Origin: Nocardioides agariphilus
GTDB taxonomy: Bacteria; Actinomycetota; Actinomycetes; Propionibacteriales; Nocardioidaceae
Assembly (NCBI RefSeq): GCF_015352445.1
Contig: NZ_JADKPO010000010.1
Location: forward strand, 62,001 to 126,000
Length of the DNA: 64,000 nucleotides
Reading direction: 5' to 3'
Shown here: positions 42,938 through 51,946 of the stretch, one piece after another
How positions within the stretch are numbered: position 1 is the first letter of the stretch
Layout: the number at the start of each line of letters is the position of its first letter
The notes under the pieces: model-generated
What the model was told of the DNA's origin: nothing
Seen by the model: only the letters and a program-made list of their open reading frames with translations
Databases searched by the model: none
Made by a program: the position numbers and the translations under genes

Positions 42938-45208
42938 ATGCCCGTCCAGCAGTCGGTGTGGCCACTCGGCATCCGCCATCACGGGCCCGGCTCGGCCCGG
43001 TCGGTGGCGCACGCGCTCGACGAGCTGGGTCCTGACCTGGTGCTCGTGGAGGGGGCACCCGAGCTGGACCAGGTCGTCGGCCTGCTCGGCGACCCGGAGA
43101 TGCGACCGCCCGTCGCGGGGCTGGTGTACGCCGTCGACGAGCCGAGGCGCTCGCTGTTCTACCCGCTGGCCTCCTTCTCGCCCGAGTGGGTCGCGGTGCG
43201 CTGGGCGCTGGCGCACGACGTACCGGTCCGGTTCGCCGACCTGCCGGTGACCCACCAGCTCGCTGATCCGCCCGAGGGGGACCAGACCGCACCCGGTCAC
43301 GGCCCGCGCCCCGACCCGATCGGGCTGCTGGCCGCAGCGGCCGGCTACGACGACCCCGAGCGGTGGTGGGAGGACGCCGTCGAGCACCGCAGCTCGTCCT
43401 CGCTCGAGCGCTTCGCTGCAGTGAGCGAGGCGATGGCCGCCGTGCGTGAGACCGATGACCGACCGCCCGACGACGGCGACGTGGTCGAGAACGCCCGGCG
43501 CGAGGCCGCGATGCGTCGCGCCGTACGCACGGCACTCAAGGAGGGCTTCGAGCGGGTCGCCTTCGTGTGCGGGGCCTACCATGCGCCGGCGCTCGACCCC
43601 GCGACGTACCCTCCCGTGGCCCGCGACACCGACCTGCTCAAGAACCTGCCACGCACCAAGGTCGCCGCGACCTGGGCGCCGTGGACCTCCGGACGGCTGG
43701 CGCTGAGCAGCGGGTACGGCGCCGGGGTGACCTCACCAGGCTGGTACCAGCATCTCTTCGACCACTGGAGCCGTGACGAGGACCCCGGATCGCCCGACGA
43801 CTCCCTGGCGACGACCTGGCTGGTGCGGGTCGCGCGCGAGCTACGCGGCCAGCAGCTCGACGCGTCGACCGCATCGATCGTCGAGGCATCGCGGCTGGCC
43901 ACGACCCTGGCGGCCGTCCGCGGTCGGCCCTCGGTGGGACTCTCCGAGCTCGATGACGCCGCGGAGTCCGTGTTGTGCGAGGGGTCGCGTGTGCCCCTGC
44001 GACTGGTCCACGACTCGCTGGTCGTCGGACACGAGCTGGGCGCCGTCCCCGACGGGGCGCCGATGGTGCCGCTGGCCGCTGACCTGGCGCGCCAGCAGCG
44101 CTCCGTCCGCCTCAAGCCCGAGGCCAGCAGCCAGATGGTGGTGCTCGACCTGCGTCGACCCGGCCAGCTCGCGCGCTCGGTGCTGCTGCACCGGCTGCGA
44201 TTGCTCGGGGTCGACTGGGGGGCGGGGGCCGATGCCGGCGGCACGACCGGCACGTTCAAGGAGGCCTGGGACCTCGAGTGGAGGCCGGAGCTGGCCGTGT
44301 CGGTGATCGAGGCGGGGCTGTACGGCACGACCATCCAGAGTGCTGCGTCGGCCAAGGTCGCCGAGCAGGCGGAGAGGTCCGAGGACCTGGCCACATTGGC
44401 CCGGCTGGTCGGAGCCTGCCTGGTGGCCGATCTGCCCGATGGTCTGGTGCCGGTCGTCGCGAGCCTCGAGGAGCGCACGGCTCAGCAGCACGACGTGCTC
44501 GCGATGCTCAACGCGGTCGAGCCGCTGGCTCGCACGATCCGCTACGGCGACGTGCGCGGCGTAGACGTCGCCGGAGTGGCGTCGGTGCTCAGGGCGCTGG
44601 TCGTGCGAGCCGCAGTTGGCCTGCCCGCAGCCTGCAACGCGCTCGACGACGACGCCGCGAGCGCCGTACGCACGGGCATCGAGGGCGCCGACCGCGGGGT
44701 GTCGCTGCTCGACGACGAGCAGCTGCGAGAGCGCTGGACCGCGGGGCTGGTGGCGGTGGCCGCGCGCGACGGTGTGCACGGCTCGGTCGCCGGCCGGGTC
44801 GACCGCCTGCTGCTCGACGCCGGTCGCCTCGACCAGTCAGATGCAGCGGCGCGGATGAGCCGAAGGCTCTCCGTCGGCGCCCCTGCCGCCGACGGCGCGG
44901 CGTGGCTGGACGGGTTCCTCGCCGGCGAGTCCGTGCTGCTGATCCACGACCCGGCGCTGCTGCCGATCGTCGATGCCTGGGTGGCCGGCATCGCCGAGCA
45001 CGTCTTCGAGGACCTGCTGCCGCTGCTGCGCCGCACGTTCTCGCGCCACCAGCCGCCCGAGCGCCGCTCGATCGCCGAGCAGGTACGCCGCCTCAGTGGC
45101 GGCTCGGGTCCGGTTCGAGCAGAGGAGAGCGCCTACGACCTGGAGCTGGCGATGCCGGCCGTCGAGCGCGTCGCTGCCCTGCTGGGGTGGGGGGTGACGC
45201 GTGACTGA
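42938..45208 (+). CDS. DUF5682 family protein (YehM-like)
   Basis: A protein of 756 residues. It opens WPLGIRHHGPGSARSVAHAL (residues 8-27) and LVLVEGAPELDQVVGLL (about 36-52), with FVCGAYHAPALDP near 210. These resemble the TraB/ChaN-like fold, in which an HGP-type His and a later H-A-P site are conserved. The C-terminal half is helical. Length is close to E. coli YehM. No function is known. It starts three bases after the MoxR stop and overlaps the VWA gene by 8 bases. Confidence 0.78.
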   Translation: MPVQQSVWPLGIRHHGPGSARSVAHALDELGPDLVLVEGAPELDQVVGLLGDPEMRPPVAGLVYAVDEPRRSLFYPLASFSPEWVAVRWALAHDVPVRFADLPVTHQLADPPEGDQTAPGHGPRPDPIGLLAAAAGYDDPERWWEDAVEHRSSSSLERFAAVSEAMAAVRETDDRPPDDGDVVENARREAAMRRAVRTALKEGFERVAFVCGAYHAPALDPATYPPVARDTDLLKNLPRTKVAATWAPWTSGRLALSSGYGAGVTSPGWYQHLFDHWSRDEDPGSPDDSLATTWLVRVARELRGQQLDASTASIVEASRLATTLAAVRGRPSVGLSELDDAAESVLCEGSRVPLRLVHDSLVVGHELGAVPDGAPMVPLAADLARQQRSVRLKPEASSQMVVLDLRRPGQLARSVLLHRLRLLGVDWGAGADAGGTTGTFKEAWDLEWRPELAVSVIEAGLYGTTIQSAASAKVAEQAERSEDLATLARLVGACLVADLPDGLVPVVASLEERTAQQHDVLAMLNAVEPLARTIRYGDVRGVDVAGVASVLRALVVRAAVGLPAACNALDDDAASAVRTGIEGADRGVSLLDDEQLRERWTAGLVAVAARDGVHGSVAGRVDRLLLDAGRLDQSDAAARMSRRLSVGAPAADGAAWLDGFLAGESVLLIHDPALLPIVDAWVAGIAEHVFEDLLPLLRRTFSRHQPPERRSIAEQVRRLSGGSGPVRAEESAYDLELAMPAVERVAALLGWGVTRD

Positions 45209-46385
45209 GGATGCGCGCGAGGACGACGCGTCGCGCGACCGGCTCACCCGCTGGCGGCTGGTGCTCGGCAGCCAGGTCGAGGAGCAGCTCGGGTCGGCGG
45301 AGGCGGGCCGCGGCTCGGGCCTCAGCGGTGACGACCAGAAGCGTGATGCCGCGCTCGAGGCGCTCTACGACGGGGAGCGTCGGGCCGGGCTCGGCGGGTC
45401 CGCGCCCAGGGTCTCGCGCTGGCTCGGTGACATCCGCGGCTACTTCCCGACCAGCGTGGTGCAGGTGATGCAGGTCGACGCCATGGAGCGGCTCGGGTTG
45501 CGACAGCTGCTGCTCGAGCCCGAGATGATGCGGTCGGTGGTGCCCGACGTCGCCATGGTCACGACCCTCGTCGGACTGGGTCGCGCGATCCCCGAGCGGT
45601 CGCGTGAGACTGCGCGCCAGGTCGTGCGCGCCGTCACCGACCAGCTCGAGGAGCGACTCCGGTCGCGCACGGTTCAGGCCGTGACCGGCGCGCTCGACCG
45701 GTCGGCGCGCACCAGCCGGCCCAAGCTGCGCGACGTGGACTGGCGGCGCACGATCGCGGCCAACCTGCGGCACTACCAGCCCGAGCACCGCACCGTCGTA
45801 CCCGAGCGGCTCGTCGGGTACGCCCGCCGCACGCATCAGGTCGAGCGCGACATCATCTTGTGCATCGACCAGTCCGGCTCGATGGCCGAGTCGGTGGTGT
45901 TCTCCAGCGTGTTCGGAGCGGTGCTCGCCTCGCTGAGGTCGGTGCGCACGCGGCTGGTGGTCTTCGACACCGAGGTGGTCGACCTGACCGACGAGATCGA
46001 GGACCCGGTCGACGTGCTGTTCGGGGTGCAGCTCGGGGGAGGTACGGACATCAACCGCGCCCTGGCCTACTGCGAGTCTCTCGTCGAGCGTCCCGCCGAC
46101 ACCGTGCTGGTCCTGATCAGCGACCTGTTCGAGGGCGGCATCGCCGAGGAGATGCTGCGGCGCTCGGCGTCGCTCGCCGACTCCGGCGTGACGATGGTGG
46201 CGCTGCTGGCGTTGAGCGACTCCGGACGGCCGGCCTACGACGCCGAGCACGCGGCCGCCCTGGCCGGCATCGGCATCCCCGCGTTCGCCTGCACCCCCGA
46301 CCTCTTCCCCGACCTGATGGCCGCCGCCATCGAACGCCGCGACATCTCGGCCTGGGCCGCATCAAACGATCTGGTTGTCGGGTGA
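45201..46385 (+). CDS. VWA domain protein (YehP/CoxE-like)
   Basis: A protein of 394 residues. The N-terminal helical half (about 1-190) includes LGDIRGYFPTSVVQVMQVDA. The von Willebrand A domain (about 215-385) has a complete MIDAS site: DQSGSM (about 223-228), GGGTDI (about 277-282) and ISDLFEG (about 306-312). Such proteins work with MoxR ATPases, which load or remodel their target. There is no signal peptide, so it is cytoplasmic. It ends the five-gene operon; a repeat-rich convergent spacer follows. Confidence 0.9.
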   Translation: MTEDAREDDASRDRLTRWRLVLGSQVEEQLGSAEAGRGSGLSGDDQKRDAALEALYDGERRAGLGGSAPRVSRWLGDIRGYFPTSVVQVMQVDAMERLGLRQLLLEPEMMRSVVPDVAMVTTLVGLGRAIPERSRETARQVVRAVTDQLEERLRSRTVQAVTGALDRSARTSRPKLRDVDWRRTIAANLRHYQPEHRTVVPERLVGYARRTHQVERDIILCIDQSGSMAESVVFSSVFGAVLASLRSVRTRLVVFDTEVVDLTDEIEDPVDVLFGVQLGGGTDINRALAYCESLVERPADTVLVLISDLFEGGIAEEMLRRSASLADSGVTMVALLALSDSGRPAYDAEHAAALAGIGIPAFACTPDLFPDLMAAAIERRDISAWAASNDLVVG

Positions 46386-46402
46386 TCGCGGCACGGTGCC
46401 AT

Positions 46403-46685
46403 TTGGCTCGCTCCGCTCGCATGTCTGCGTGCTATGACCCTTGGTCTTCCTCCTCCTCACATCGCTTCGCTCGTTCGATCGTCGTGCAGACCAAGGGACG
46501 CGCGCAGACGGAACCTGTGGTTACCGTCCGTAGAGCTGCCTGATCACGTGATCTTGGCTCGCTCCGCTCGCATGTCTGCGCGTCGTCGTGCAGACCAAGG
46601 GACGCGCGCAGACGGAACCTGTGGTCACCGTCCGCAGAGCTGCCTGATCACGTGATCTTGGCTCGCTCCGCTCGCATGTCTGCGC
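46403..46685. repeat. Tandem direct repeats in a convergent spacer
   Basis: The 325-bp spacer holds no gene. A unit starting TTGGCTCGCTCCGCTCGCAT begins at 46403, 46554 and 46658. The first two are full (151 and 104 bp); the third is a partial copy of about 28 bp. The first differs from the second mainly by a 47-bp insertion. Each full unit ends with GATCACGTGATC, a perfect 12-bp palindrome. CCCTTGGTCT and AGACCAAGGG in the long unit can form a further hairpin. The spacer separates the VWA gene from the convergent ABC-2 operon. Confidence 0.85.
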
Positions 46686-46710
46686 GCTATGACCCGGACG
46701 GATCCATCGC

Positions 46711-47682
46711 TCACCGCTGATATATCTCTCGGATGACGTCCTCGATGTCGGGTTCTTGGATGGAGAGGTCCGCGACGTCGTACGCCGCGGCGACGGCGGC
46801 GACGATCGGTGCGGCACTGGCGTCGGCGGGGAAGGAGAGCCACTGACGCGGGCCCTCGACGCGGCGGGTGACGGCTCCGGGCACGGAGATGGCGGGGGCC
46901 TCGTCGACGAGGTCGACGACGAGGGTGCGCGTGGAGCCACCCTGGGTGTGCAGGTCGGCGAGCGGGCCGTCGAAGACCGCGGTGCCGTGGTCGATCACGA
47001 TCACGCGGTCGCAGAGGGCCTCGATGTCCTGCAGGTCGTGGGTGGTGAGCATCAGGGTGGTCCGCCGCTCGGCGTTGAGGGTGCGCAGGAACTCCCGCAG
47101 GCGGCCTTTGCTGATCACGTCGAGCCCGATGGTCGGCTCGTCGAGGAAGAGGATCTCGGGGTCGTGCAGGAGGGCCGCGACGATGTCGCCGCGCATCCGC
47201 TGGCCCAGGCTGAGCTGGCGCACGGGGGTGTCGAGCAGGTCGCCGAGGTCGAGCAGCTCGACGTACTCGGCGAGGTTGGCGCGGTGCCGCTCGGGGGAGG
47301 TCCGGTAGATCTTCTGCAGCACCGCGAACGAGTCGCGCAGCGGCAGGTCCCACCACAGGGTCGTGCGCTGTCCGAAGACGACGCCGAGGTGCCGGGCCAG
47401 CTCGGTGCGCTGCCTGCTGGGGTCCAGGCCGGCGACGCTCAGCGAGCCATCGGTCGGCACCAGGATCCCGGTCAGCATCTTGATGGTCGTCGACTTGCCC
47501 GCGCCGTTGGGGCCGATGTAGCCGACCATCTCGCCCACCTCGACCGAGAAGGTCAGGTCGTGCACCGCGACGACCTCGTCGCGCACGCCTCGGAACCGGC
47601 TGGTCTTGCGGCGCACCGTGAACGTGCGGTGGAGGTCGCGGACCTGGATCAGGCTGCCGTCGGCCGAGCTCGTCGAGGTCAT
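46711..47682 (-). CDS. ABC-2 exporter ATP-binding protein (COG4586-like)
   Basis: A protein of 323 residues. Walker A is GPNGAGKST (about 59-67), Q-loop GVVFGQRTTLWWDLP (about 108-122), signature LSLGQRMRGDIVAALL (about 164-179) and Walker B ILFLDEPTIGLDVISK (about 184-199). LSLGQRMR and the WWDLP insert are typical of the COG4586 type that pairs with two DUF990-like permeases. The ATG overlaps the upstream permease stop as TGATG. The substrate is unknown. Confidence 0.92.
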   Translation of the reverse strand: MTSTSSADGSLIQVRDLHRTFTVRRKTSRFRGVRDEVVAVHDLTFSVEVGEMVGYIGPNGAGKSTTIKMLTGILVPTDGSLSVAGLDPSRQRTELARHLGVVFGQRTTLWWDLPLRDSFAVLQKIYRTSPERHRANLAEYVELLDLGDLLDTPVRQLSLGQRMRGDIVAALLHDPEILFLDEPTIGLDVISKGRLREFLRTLNAERRTTLMLTTHDLQDIEALCDRVIVIDHGTAVFDGPLADLHTQGGSTRTLVVDLVDEAPAISVPGAVTRRVEGPRQWLSFPADASAAPIVAAVAAAYDVADLSIQEPDIEDVIREIYQR

Positions 47683-48503
47683 CAGCTTCCTGTCGAGGTG
47701 TAGTGGCGAACGCCGGTCCGCCAGACCAGCAGAGCCAGTGCCATCAGCACCACGGCGGCGAGCGGCGATGCGAACCGCAGCCAGTCCGGGAATCCGTAGG
47801 GATCCGGTTTGCCGATCACGTAGAGCGCTGGGTACCAGTTCACGAACGCGAGCGGCACCACGAGCGTCAGCCCGGTCACGACCTCGCGAGGGTAGATGCT
47901 CAGCGGGTACTGCGTGACCGCGTTGCCGCCGTAGGTGAAGGCGTTGGCGACCTCGTTGGCGTCGATCGTCCAGAACTGGATGCACGCGAACGCGACGAAG
48001 ATCGCCAGGTAGATCACCGAGCTGGACGCGATCATCGAGAGCGTCACCAGGACCTTGACCGGCGACCAGGCCACGAAGGTGCAGGCGACGCCGAGCACGA
48101 CCACGCTCTGCAGGATCCGCGACAGGCGCCGCAGGGCGAACTCGTCGGCGCACACCTGCAGCAGGAGGGGCAACGGCTTGAGGAACATCGCGTCGAGACG
48201 GCCCGTGCGGATCAGGTCGCCGAGGCGCTCGACGCGTCCGACGAGCATGTCGGCGAACGCCAGACCGAAGCCGCTGGCGCCGTAGAGGAACGCGATCTCG
48301 CGCAGGTTCCACTCACCGAGCGAGTCGACGGTGTGGAACATGATCCAGATCCCGACGAAGTCGAGCCCGCCGACGACGAAGCCGCTGAACGCCATCATCC
48401 AGAACGACGCCGGGTAGGCCATGGCGGCCCGCGTCCACATCAGGCCGATGTCGCGGTAGGCGCGCACGTTGGCAGCCGCGGCACCGGCGAGCGTCTCAGC
48501 CAC
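47682..48503 (-). CDS. ABC-2 family permease (COG3694-like)
   Basis: A membrane protein of 273 residues with about six helices. Key stretch: FGLAFADMLVGRVERLGDLI followed by RTGRLDAMFLKPL (about residues 77-110), the conserved loop of this permease group. The GTG at 48503 overlaps the neighbouring permease gene by 8 bases. The frame is open 15 codons further upstream, but the overlap pattern favours 48503. It forms the heterodimeric channel with the next gene. Confidence 0.88.
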   Translation of the reverse strand: MAETLAGAAAANVRAYRDIGLMWTRAAMAYPASFWMMAFSGFVVGGLDFVGIWIMFHTVDSLGEWNLREIAFLYGASGFGLAFADMLVGRVERLGDLIRTGRLDAMFLKPLPLLLQVCADEFALRRLSRILQSVVVLGVACTFVAWSPVKVLVTLSMIASSSVIYLAIFVAFACIQFWTIDANEVANAFTYGGNAVTQYPLSIYPREVVTGLTLVVPLAFVNWYPALYVIGKPDPYGFPDWLRFASPLAAVVLMALALLVWRTGVRHYTSTGS

Positions 48504-49299
48504 CTTGCACCACCACCTTGGCTGTGGCCCGTCGGAGTACGAAGGCACACACCAGCAGCAGTACGCCGGCCCAGGCAGCGCCCAGGACCAGACCTTCGAC
48601 GGCGTGCCAGCCGCTGCGTTGGCCCAGCCAGATGTCGGCGGGGATCTGGATGAAGGTCGCCCACGGCAGCGTCAGCACCACGTCGCGGGTCCAGCCCGGG
48701 AACAGCACGAGCGGGACGGTGAGACCACTGAGGAAGGCGGCGGTGATCCAGGCGACCGTGGCCGGGCCCGAGGAGTCGAGCAGCCAGAACGCCGTGCTGG
48801 CCACGAGGAAGCGGATCGCGAAGCTGACCAGCACGGCCAGCGGGAGGCTGACGGCGAACGCCAGCCAAGCGCCGAGGGATCCGGGCCACCGGATGTCGAA
48901 CAGCAGCGCCCCGAGAAGCGTCGGGCCGATCCCACGGGCCAGCAGGTGGTAGGCGGCCCGGCCCAGGTCCTGCGCGGCGTACCAGCCGATCAGCGGCACC
49001 GGACGGTAGAGGTCCAGGGCGACGTCGCCGGTGCGGATCCGGTTGGCGAGGTCGTTGGTGGGCCCACCGCCCCACACCAGGACGGTCATGATCATCGCCT
49101 GGCCGAGCCACACGTAGGTGATGGCCTCCTTGACGTCGTACCCGCCGGCATGCGGCTTGAGGCTCCAGAGCTCCTGGTAGACGAAGCACAAGATGATGCC
49201 GAAGACGCAGTTGGTGAACATCCCGGCCAGCGTCGCCGCGGTGTAGGTCGAGTAGCGCCGGAAGGCGCGCGTCGCCACCGAGAGGTAGAGGCCGGCCAC
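48496..49299 (-). CDS. ABC-2 family permease (COG4587-like)
   Basis: A membrane protein of 267 residues with about six helices. It has the loop GGGPTNDLANRIRTGDVALD followed by LYRPVPLIGWY (about residues 76-106), the sister of the loop in the partner permease. It is the first gene of the three-gene exporter (permease, permease, ATPase). The GTG start at 49299 lies nine bases from the PEBP-like stop, so the PEBP gene may be co-transcribed with the exporter. Confidence 0.88.
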   Translation of the reverse strand: MAGLYLSVATRAFRRYSTYTAATLAGMFTNCVFGIILCFVYQELWSLKPHAGGYDVKEAITYVWLGQAMIMTVLVWGGGPTNDLANRIRTGDVALDLYRPVPLIGWYAAQDLGRAAYHLLARGIGPTLLGALLFDIRWPGSLGAWLAFAVSLPLAVLVSFAIRFLVASTAFWLLDSSGPATVAWITAAFLSGLTVPLVLFPGWTRDVVLTLPWATFIQIPADIWLGQRSGWHAVEGLVLGAAWAGVLLLVCAFVLRRATAKVVVQGG

Positions 49300-49308
49300 G
49301 GGGGCGCG

Positions 49309-49836
49309 TCAGTGCCGGTAGGTGCCGTGCACGATGGCGCGGCCCAGCGTCTTGAACGCGAGGTTGAAGGAGACCTGTGCCGGCGTCGCGTCGGCGTCGA
49401 CACCGAGGGAGTCCTCGCCGACGGCGTGGACGACGAAGTAGTAGCGGTGCACCTGGTCGCCTTGCGGCGGCGCTGCGCCCATGAACGCGTGCTGGCCGCC
49501 GTCGTTGCGCAGCATGAACGCGTTGCCCGGCAGGCTCGCGCCCTCGGCGCCAGCCCCCGCCTCGAGTGACGTGATGTCAGCCGGCAGGTCCACCAGCACC
49601 CAGTGCCAGAAGCCGCACGGTGTGGGGGCGTCGGGGTCGAAGCAGGTGACGGTGAAGCTCTTGGTGCCCTCAGGTGCATCGCTCCACGACAGGTGGGGCG
49701 AGGTGTTGCCCTTGTCGGCGACCTGGTCGTCCTTGAGGGGCGCACCGTCGCTGACGTCGTCGCTGCTGACGGGGAAGGTGCCGACGGTCGGGAGCAGGGG
49801 ATAGGGGTCTGGGGTGACGGGTCGATCTAGGCTCAC
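49309..49836 (-). CDS. YbhB/YbcL (PEBP/Raf kinase inhibitor-like) protein
   Basis: A protein of 175 residues. The PEBP ligand-pocket signature is clear: [20 protein letters not shown] and [10 protein letters not shown] (about residues 59-88), with the conserved DPDAP and the GFWHW motif. A second conserved segment is [10 protein letters not shown] (about 129-138). It has no signal peptide. Bacterial members have no clear role. GTG 49836 follows TAGGTT by six bases, and the ABC-2 exporter genes lie just downstream. Confidence 0.92.
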   Translation of the reverse strand: MSLDRPVTPDPYPLLPTVGTFPVSSDDVSDGAPLKDDQVADKGNTSPHLSWSDAPEGTKSFTVTCFDPDAPTPCGFWHWVLVDLPADITSLEAGAGAEGASLPGNAFMLRNDGGQHAFMGAAPPQGDQVHRYYFVVHAVGEDSLGVDADATPAQVSFNLAFKTLGRAIVHGTYRH

Positions 49837-49842
49837 CCGGTC

Positions 49843-49848
49843 AACCTA
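49843..49848 (-). promoter_or_regulatory. -10 box, PEBP-like gene (leaderless)
   Basis: TAGGTT on the minus strand, six bases before GTG 49836. Confidence 0.55.
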
Positions 49849-49905
49849 GTCCGGCGGTTGGTCCCGACGCGCGGGTCCCGCCGACGCATCGGCGACGATA
49901 GGCCC

Positions 49906-51150
49906 GTGGACGCGCATCCCCCGTACCCCTCGGGCCTGAGGCTGACCGGTCGGCGAGTGCTGATGGTCGGTGGCGGGCACGTCGCCCAGCGCCGGGTGCC
50001 GGCGCTGCTGGCCTCGGGTGCGGTCGTGACGGTGGTGTCCCCCGAGGTGACGCCGGCCATCGAGGCGCTGGCCGACTCCGGCGAGATCGCCTGGCAGCAG
50101 CGCGCGTTCGAGGACTCCGACGTCGACGGCACCTGGTACGTCATCGCGGCGACCGACGACCACGACGCGAACCAAGCGGTGAGCATGGCCTCCGAGTCCC
50201 GACGCGTCTTCTGCGTGCGTGCCGACGACGCGACTGCCGCGTCGGCGTGGACGCCTGCGGTCGGGCGGTCCTCCGGGGTGACCGTCGCAGTGCTGAGCAA
50301 CGAGGAGAGCAACCGCGATCCCCAGCGATCCGCGGCGATCCGCGACGAGATCCTCGAGGGCCTGCGCGAGGGTGCCATCGCGGCGCCCCACCATCGCGAC
50401 AGGACGCCCGGCGTGGTGCTGGTCGGCGGCGGACCGGGCGACCCGGAGCTGGTGTCGGTGGCGGGCAGGAAGGCCCTCATGCAGGCCGATGTCGTCGTGG
50501 CCGACCGCCTAGCGCCACGTGAGCTGCTGGGTGAGCTGCCGTCGACGACCGAGCTGGTCGACGTGGCGAAGATCCCTCGCGGACGCTTCACCGCCCAGGA
50601 GGCGATCAACGAGCTGATCGTGGCGCGGGCCCTCGAGGGCAAGCGCGTGGTGCGCTTCAAGGGTGGTGACAGCTTCGTGTTCGGCCGCGGCTACGAGGAG
50701 GTGCTGGCCTGTCGCGCGGCCGGGGTGCCGGTGACGGTGGTGCCCGGGCTGACCAGCCCTGTCGCCGTACCCGCCCTGGCCGGCATCCCCATCACCCACC
50801 GGGGCATCACCCACGAGTTCACGGTGGTCTCGGGGCACGTGCCGCCGGATCACCACGACTCCCTGGTCGACTACGAGGCAGTCGCGAGGCTGACCGGCAC
50901 CTTGGTGCTGATGATGGCCGTCGAGAACGCCGCCGCCATCGCCGAGGCGCTGGTCAGGGGTGGCCGCGACACCGCGACCCCGGTGGCCGTCGTGTGCGAC
51001 GGCTCGATGCCCGCGGAGCGGACCGTGCTCGCCACGCTCGGCACGCTCGGCGAGCAGATCGCGGCCGAACGCGTCCGAGCGCCCGCCATCATCGTCGTCG
51101 GCGAGGTGGTGCGGGTGGCCCATCCCGAGTACTTCGCGCCGCATGGCTGA
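49906..51150 (+). CDS. cobA: Sirohaem synthase / uroporphyrinogen-III C-methyltransferase fusion
   Basis: A protein of 414 residues with a CysG-like layout. The N-terminal Rossmann domain (about 1-155) has RVLMVGGGHVAQRRVPALLA (residues 16-35) and acts as precorrin-2 dehydrogenase. The methyltransferase domain (about 165-410) has VVLVGGGPGDPELVSVAGRK (residues 171-190), VVRFKGGDSFVFGRGYEE (about 249-266), VVPGLTSPVAVPALAGIPIT and an MMAVENAA stretch. It methylates uroporphyrinogen III with SAM and oxidises precorrin-2, feeding sirohaem or cobalamin. GACGAT six bases before GTG is a weak -10 candidate. Its end overlaps the SpoU gene by 8 bases. Confidence 0.93.
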   Translation: MDAHPPYPSGLRLTGRRVLMVGGGHVAQRRVPALLASGAVVTVVSPEVTPAIEALADSGEIAWQQRAFEDSDVDGTWYVIAATDDHDANQAVSMASESRRVFCVRADDATAASAWTPAVGRSSGVTVAVLSNEESNRDPQRSAAIRDEILEGLREGAIAAPHHRDRTPGVVLVGGGPGDPELVSVAGRKALMQADVVVADRLAPRELLGELPSTTELVDVAKIPRGRFTAQEAINELIVARALEGKRVVRFKGGDSFVFGRGYEEVLACRAAGVPVTVVPGLTSPVAVPALAGIPITHRGITHEFTVVSGHVPPDHHDSLVDYEAVARLTGTLVLMMAVENAAAIAEALVRGGRDTATPVAVVCDGSMPAERTVLATLGTLGEQIAAERVRAPAIIVVGEVVRVAHPEYFAPHG

Positions 51151-51946
51151 CCTGGTCGAGGTCTCCGACCCCACCGACCCGCGGCTGGCCGACTACCGCG
51201 ACCTGCGCGACGTCAACCTGCGCAAGCACCTCGAGGCCGAGCACGGCCTGTTCCTGGCGGAGGGGGAGAAGGTCGTACGCCGTGCGGTCGAGGCCGGCTT
51301 CGCGCCGCGCTCGTTCCTGATGGCACCCCGATGGCTCGACGGACTCGCCGACGTGCTGGCCGCCTCGGACGCCCCCTGCTACGTGGTGAGCGAGGAGCTC
51401 GCCGAGCGAGTGACCGGGTTCCACGTGCACCGCGGCGCGCTCGCCTCGCTGCGACGTACGCCGCTGCGTACCGTCGAGGAGGTGCTCGCCGGCGCGCGTT
51501 CGGTGCTGGTGCTCGAGGACATCGTCGACCACACCAACGTCGGTGCGATCTTTCGTTCGGGTGCGGCCCTGGGCTTCGACGCCGTGCTGCTCTCGCCACG
51601 GTGTGCGGACCCGCTCTACCGGCGCTCGATCAAGGTCGCCATGGGCGCGGTGTTCGCGCTGCCGTGGACCCGCCTGCCGTCCTGGGAGTCCGCCCTCCCG
51701 TCGCTGTCGGATGCGGGCTTCACGACCGTCGCGCTGACCCTGGCCCCGGACGCGGTGCCGATCGAGGACGCCGTGGTGGGCCTCGACAAGGTGGCGCTCG
51801 TGCTCGGGGGCGAGGGTCATGGCCTGTCGGCGCGCTGGGAGGGTCAGGCCGACCGTCGAGCGATCATCGCGATGACCGCCGGCATCGACTCGCTCAACGT
51901 TGCGGCTGCGACCGCAGTCGCCTGCTACGTCACGTCGCGGCGCTGA
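51143..51946 (+). CDS. TrmH/SpoU family RNA 2'-O-methyltransferase
   Basis: A protein of 267 residues. An N-terminal L30e-like substrate domain (FLAEGEKVVRRAVEAG, about 37-52) precedes the knotted SPOUT domain with motif 1 LEDIVDHTNVGAIFRSGAAL (about 126-145), motif 2 LVLGGEGHGLS (about 220-230) and motif 3 MTAGIDSLNVAAATAVACY (about 245-263). It methylates ribose of rRNA or tRNA; the target site cannot be told. It overlaps cobA by 8 bases and the convergent GNAT gene by 17. Confidence 0.93.
   Translation: MADLVEVSDPTDPRLADYRDLRDVNLRKHLEAEHGLFLAEGEKVVRRAVEAGFAPRSFLMAPRWLDGLADVLAASDAPCYVVSEELAERVTGFHVHRGALASLRRTPLRTVEEVLAGARSVLVLEDIVDHTNVGAIFRSGAALGFDAVLLSPRCADPLYRRSIKVAMGAVFALPWTRLPSWESALPSLSDAGFTTVALTLAPDAVPIEDAVVGLDKVALVLGGEGHGLSARWEGQADRRAIIAMTAGIDSLNVAAATAVACYVTSRR

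Noticed and set aside
39115-46385. Tellurite-resistance, gas-vesicle or CO-dehydrogenase maturation function for the MoxR/VWA genes
   Set aside because: No TerD/TerC, gvp or cox structural genes lie in the window. The SWIM, DUF5691 and DUF5682 partners point to the YehL-type group instead.
46403-46685. Possible CRISPR array
   Set aside because: There are only two full units of unequal length (151 and 104 bp), the units are far longer than CRISPR repeats, there are no regular spacers, and no cas genes are present.
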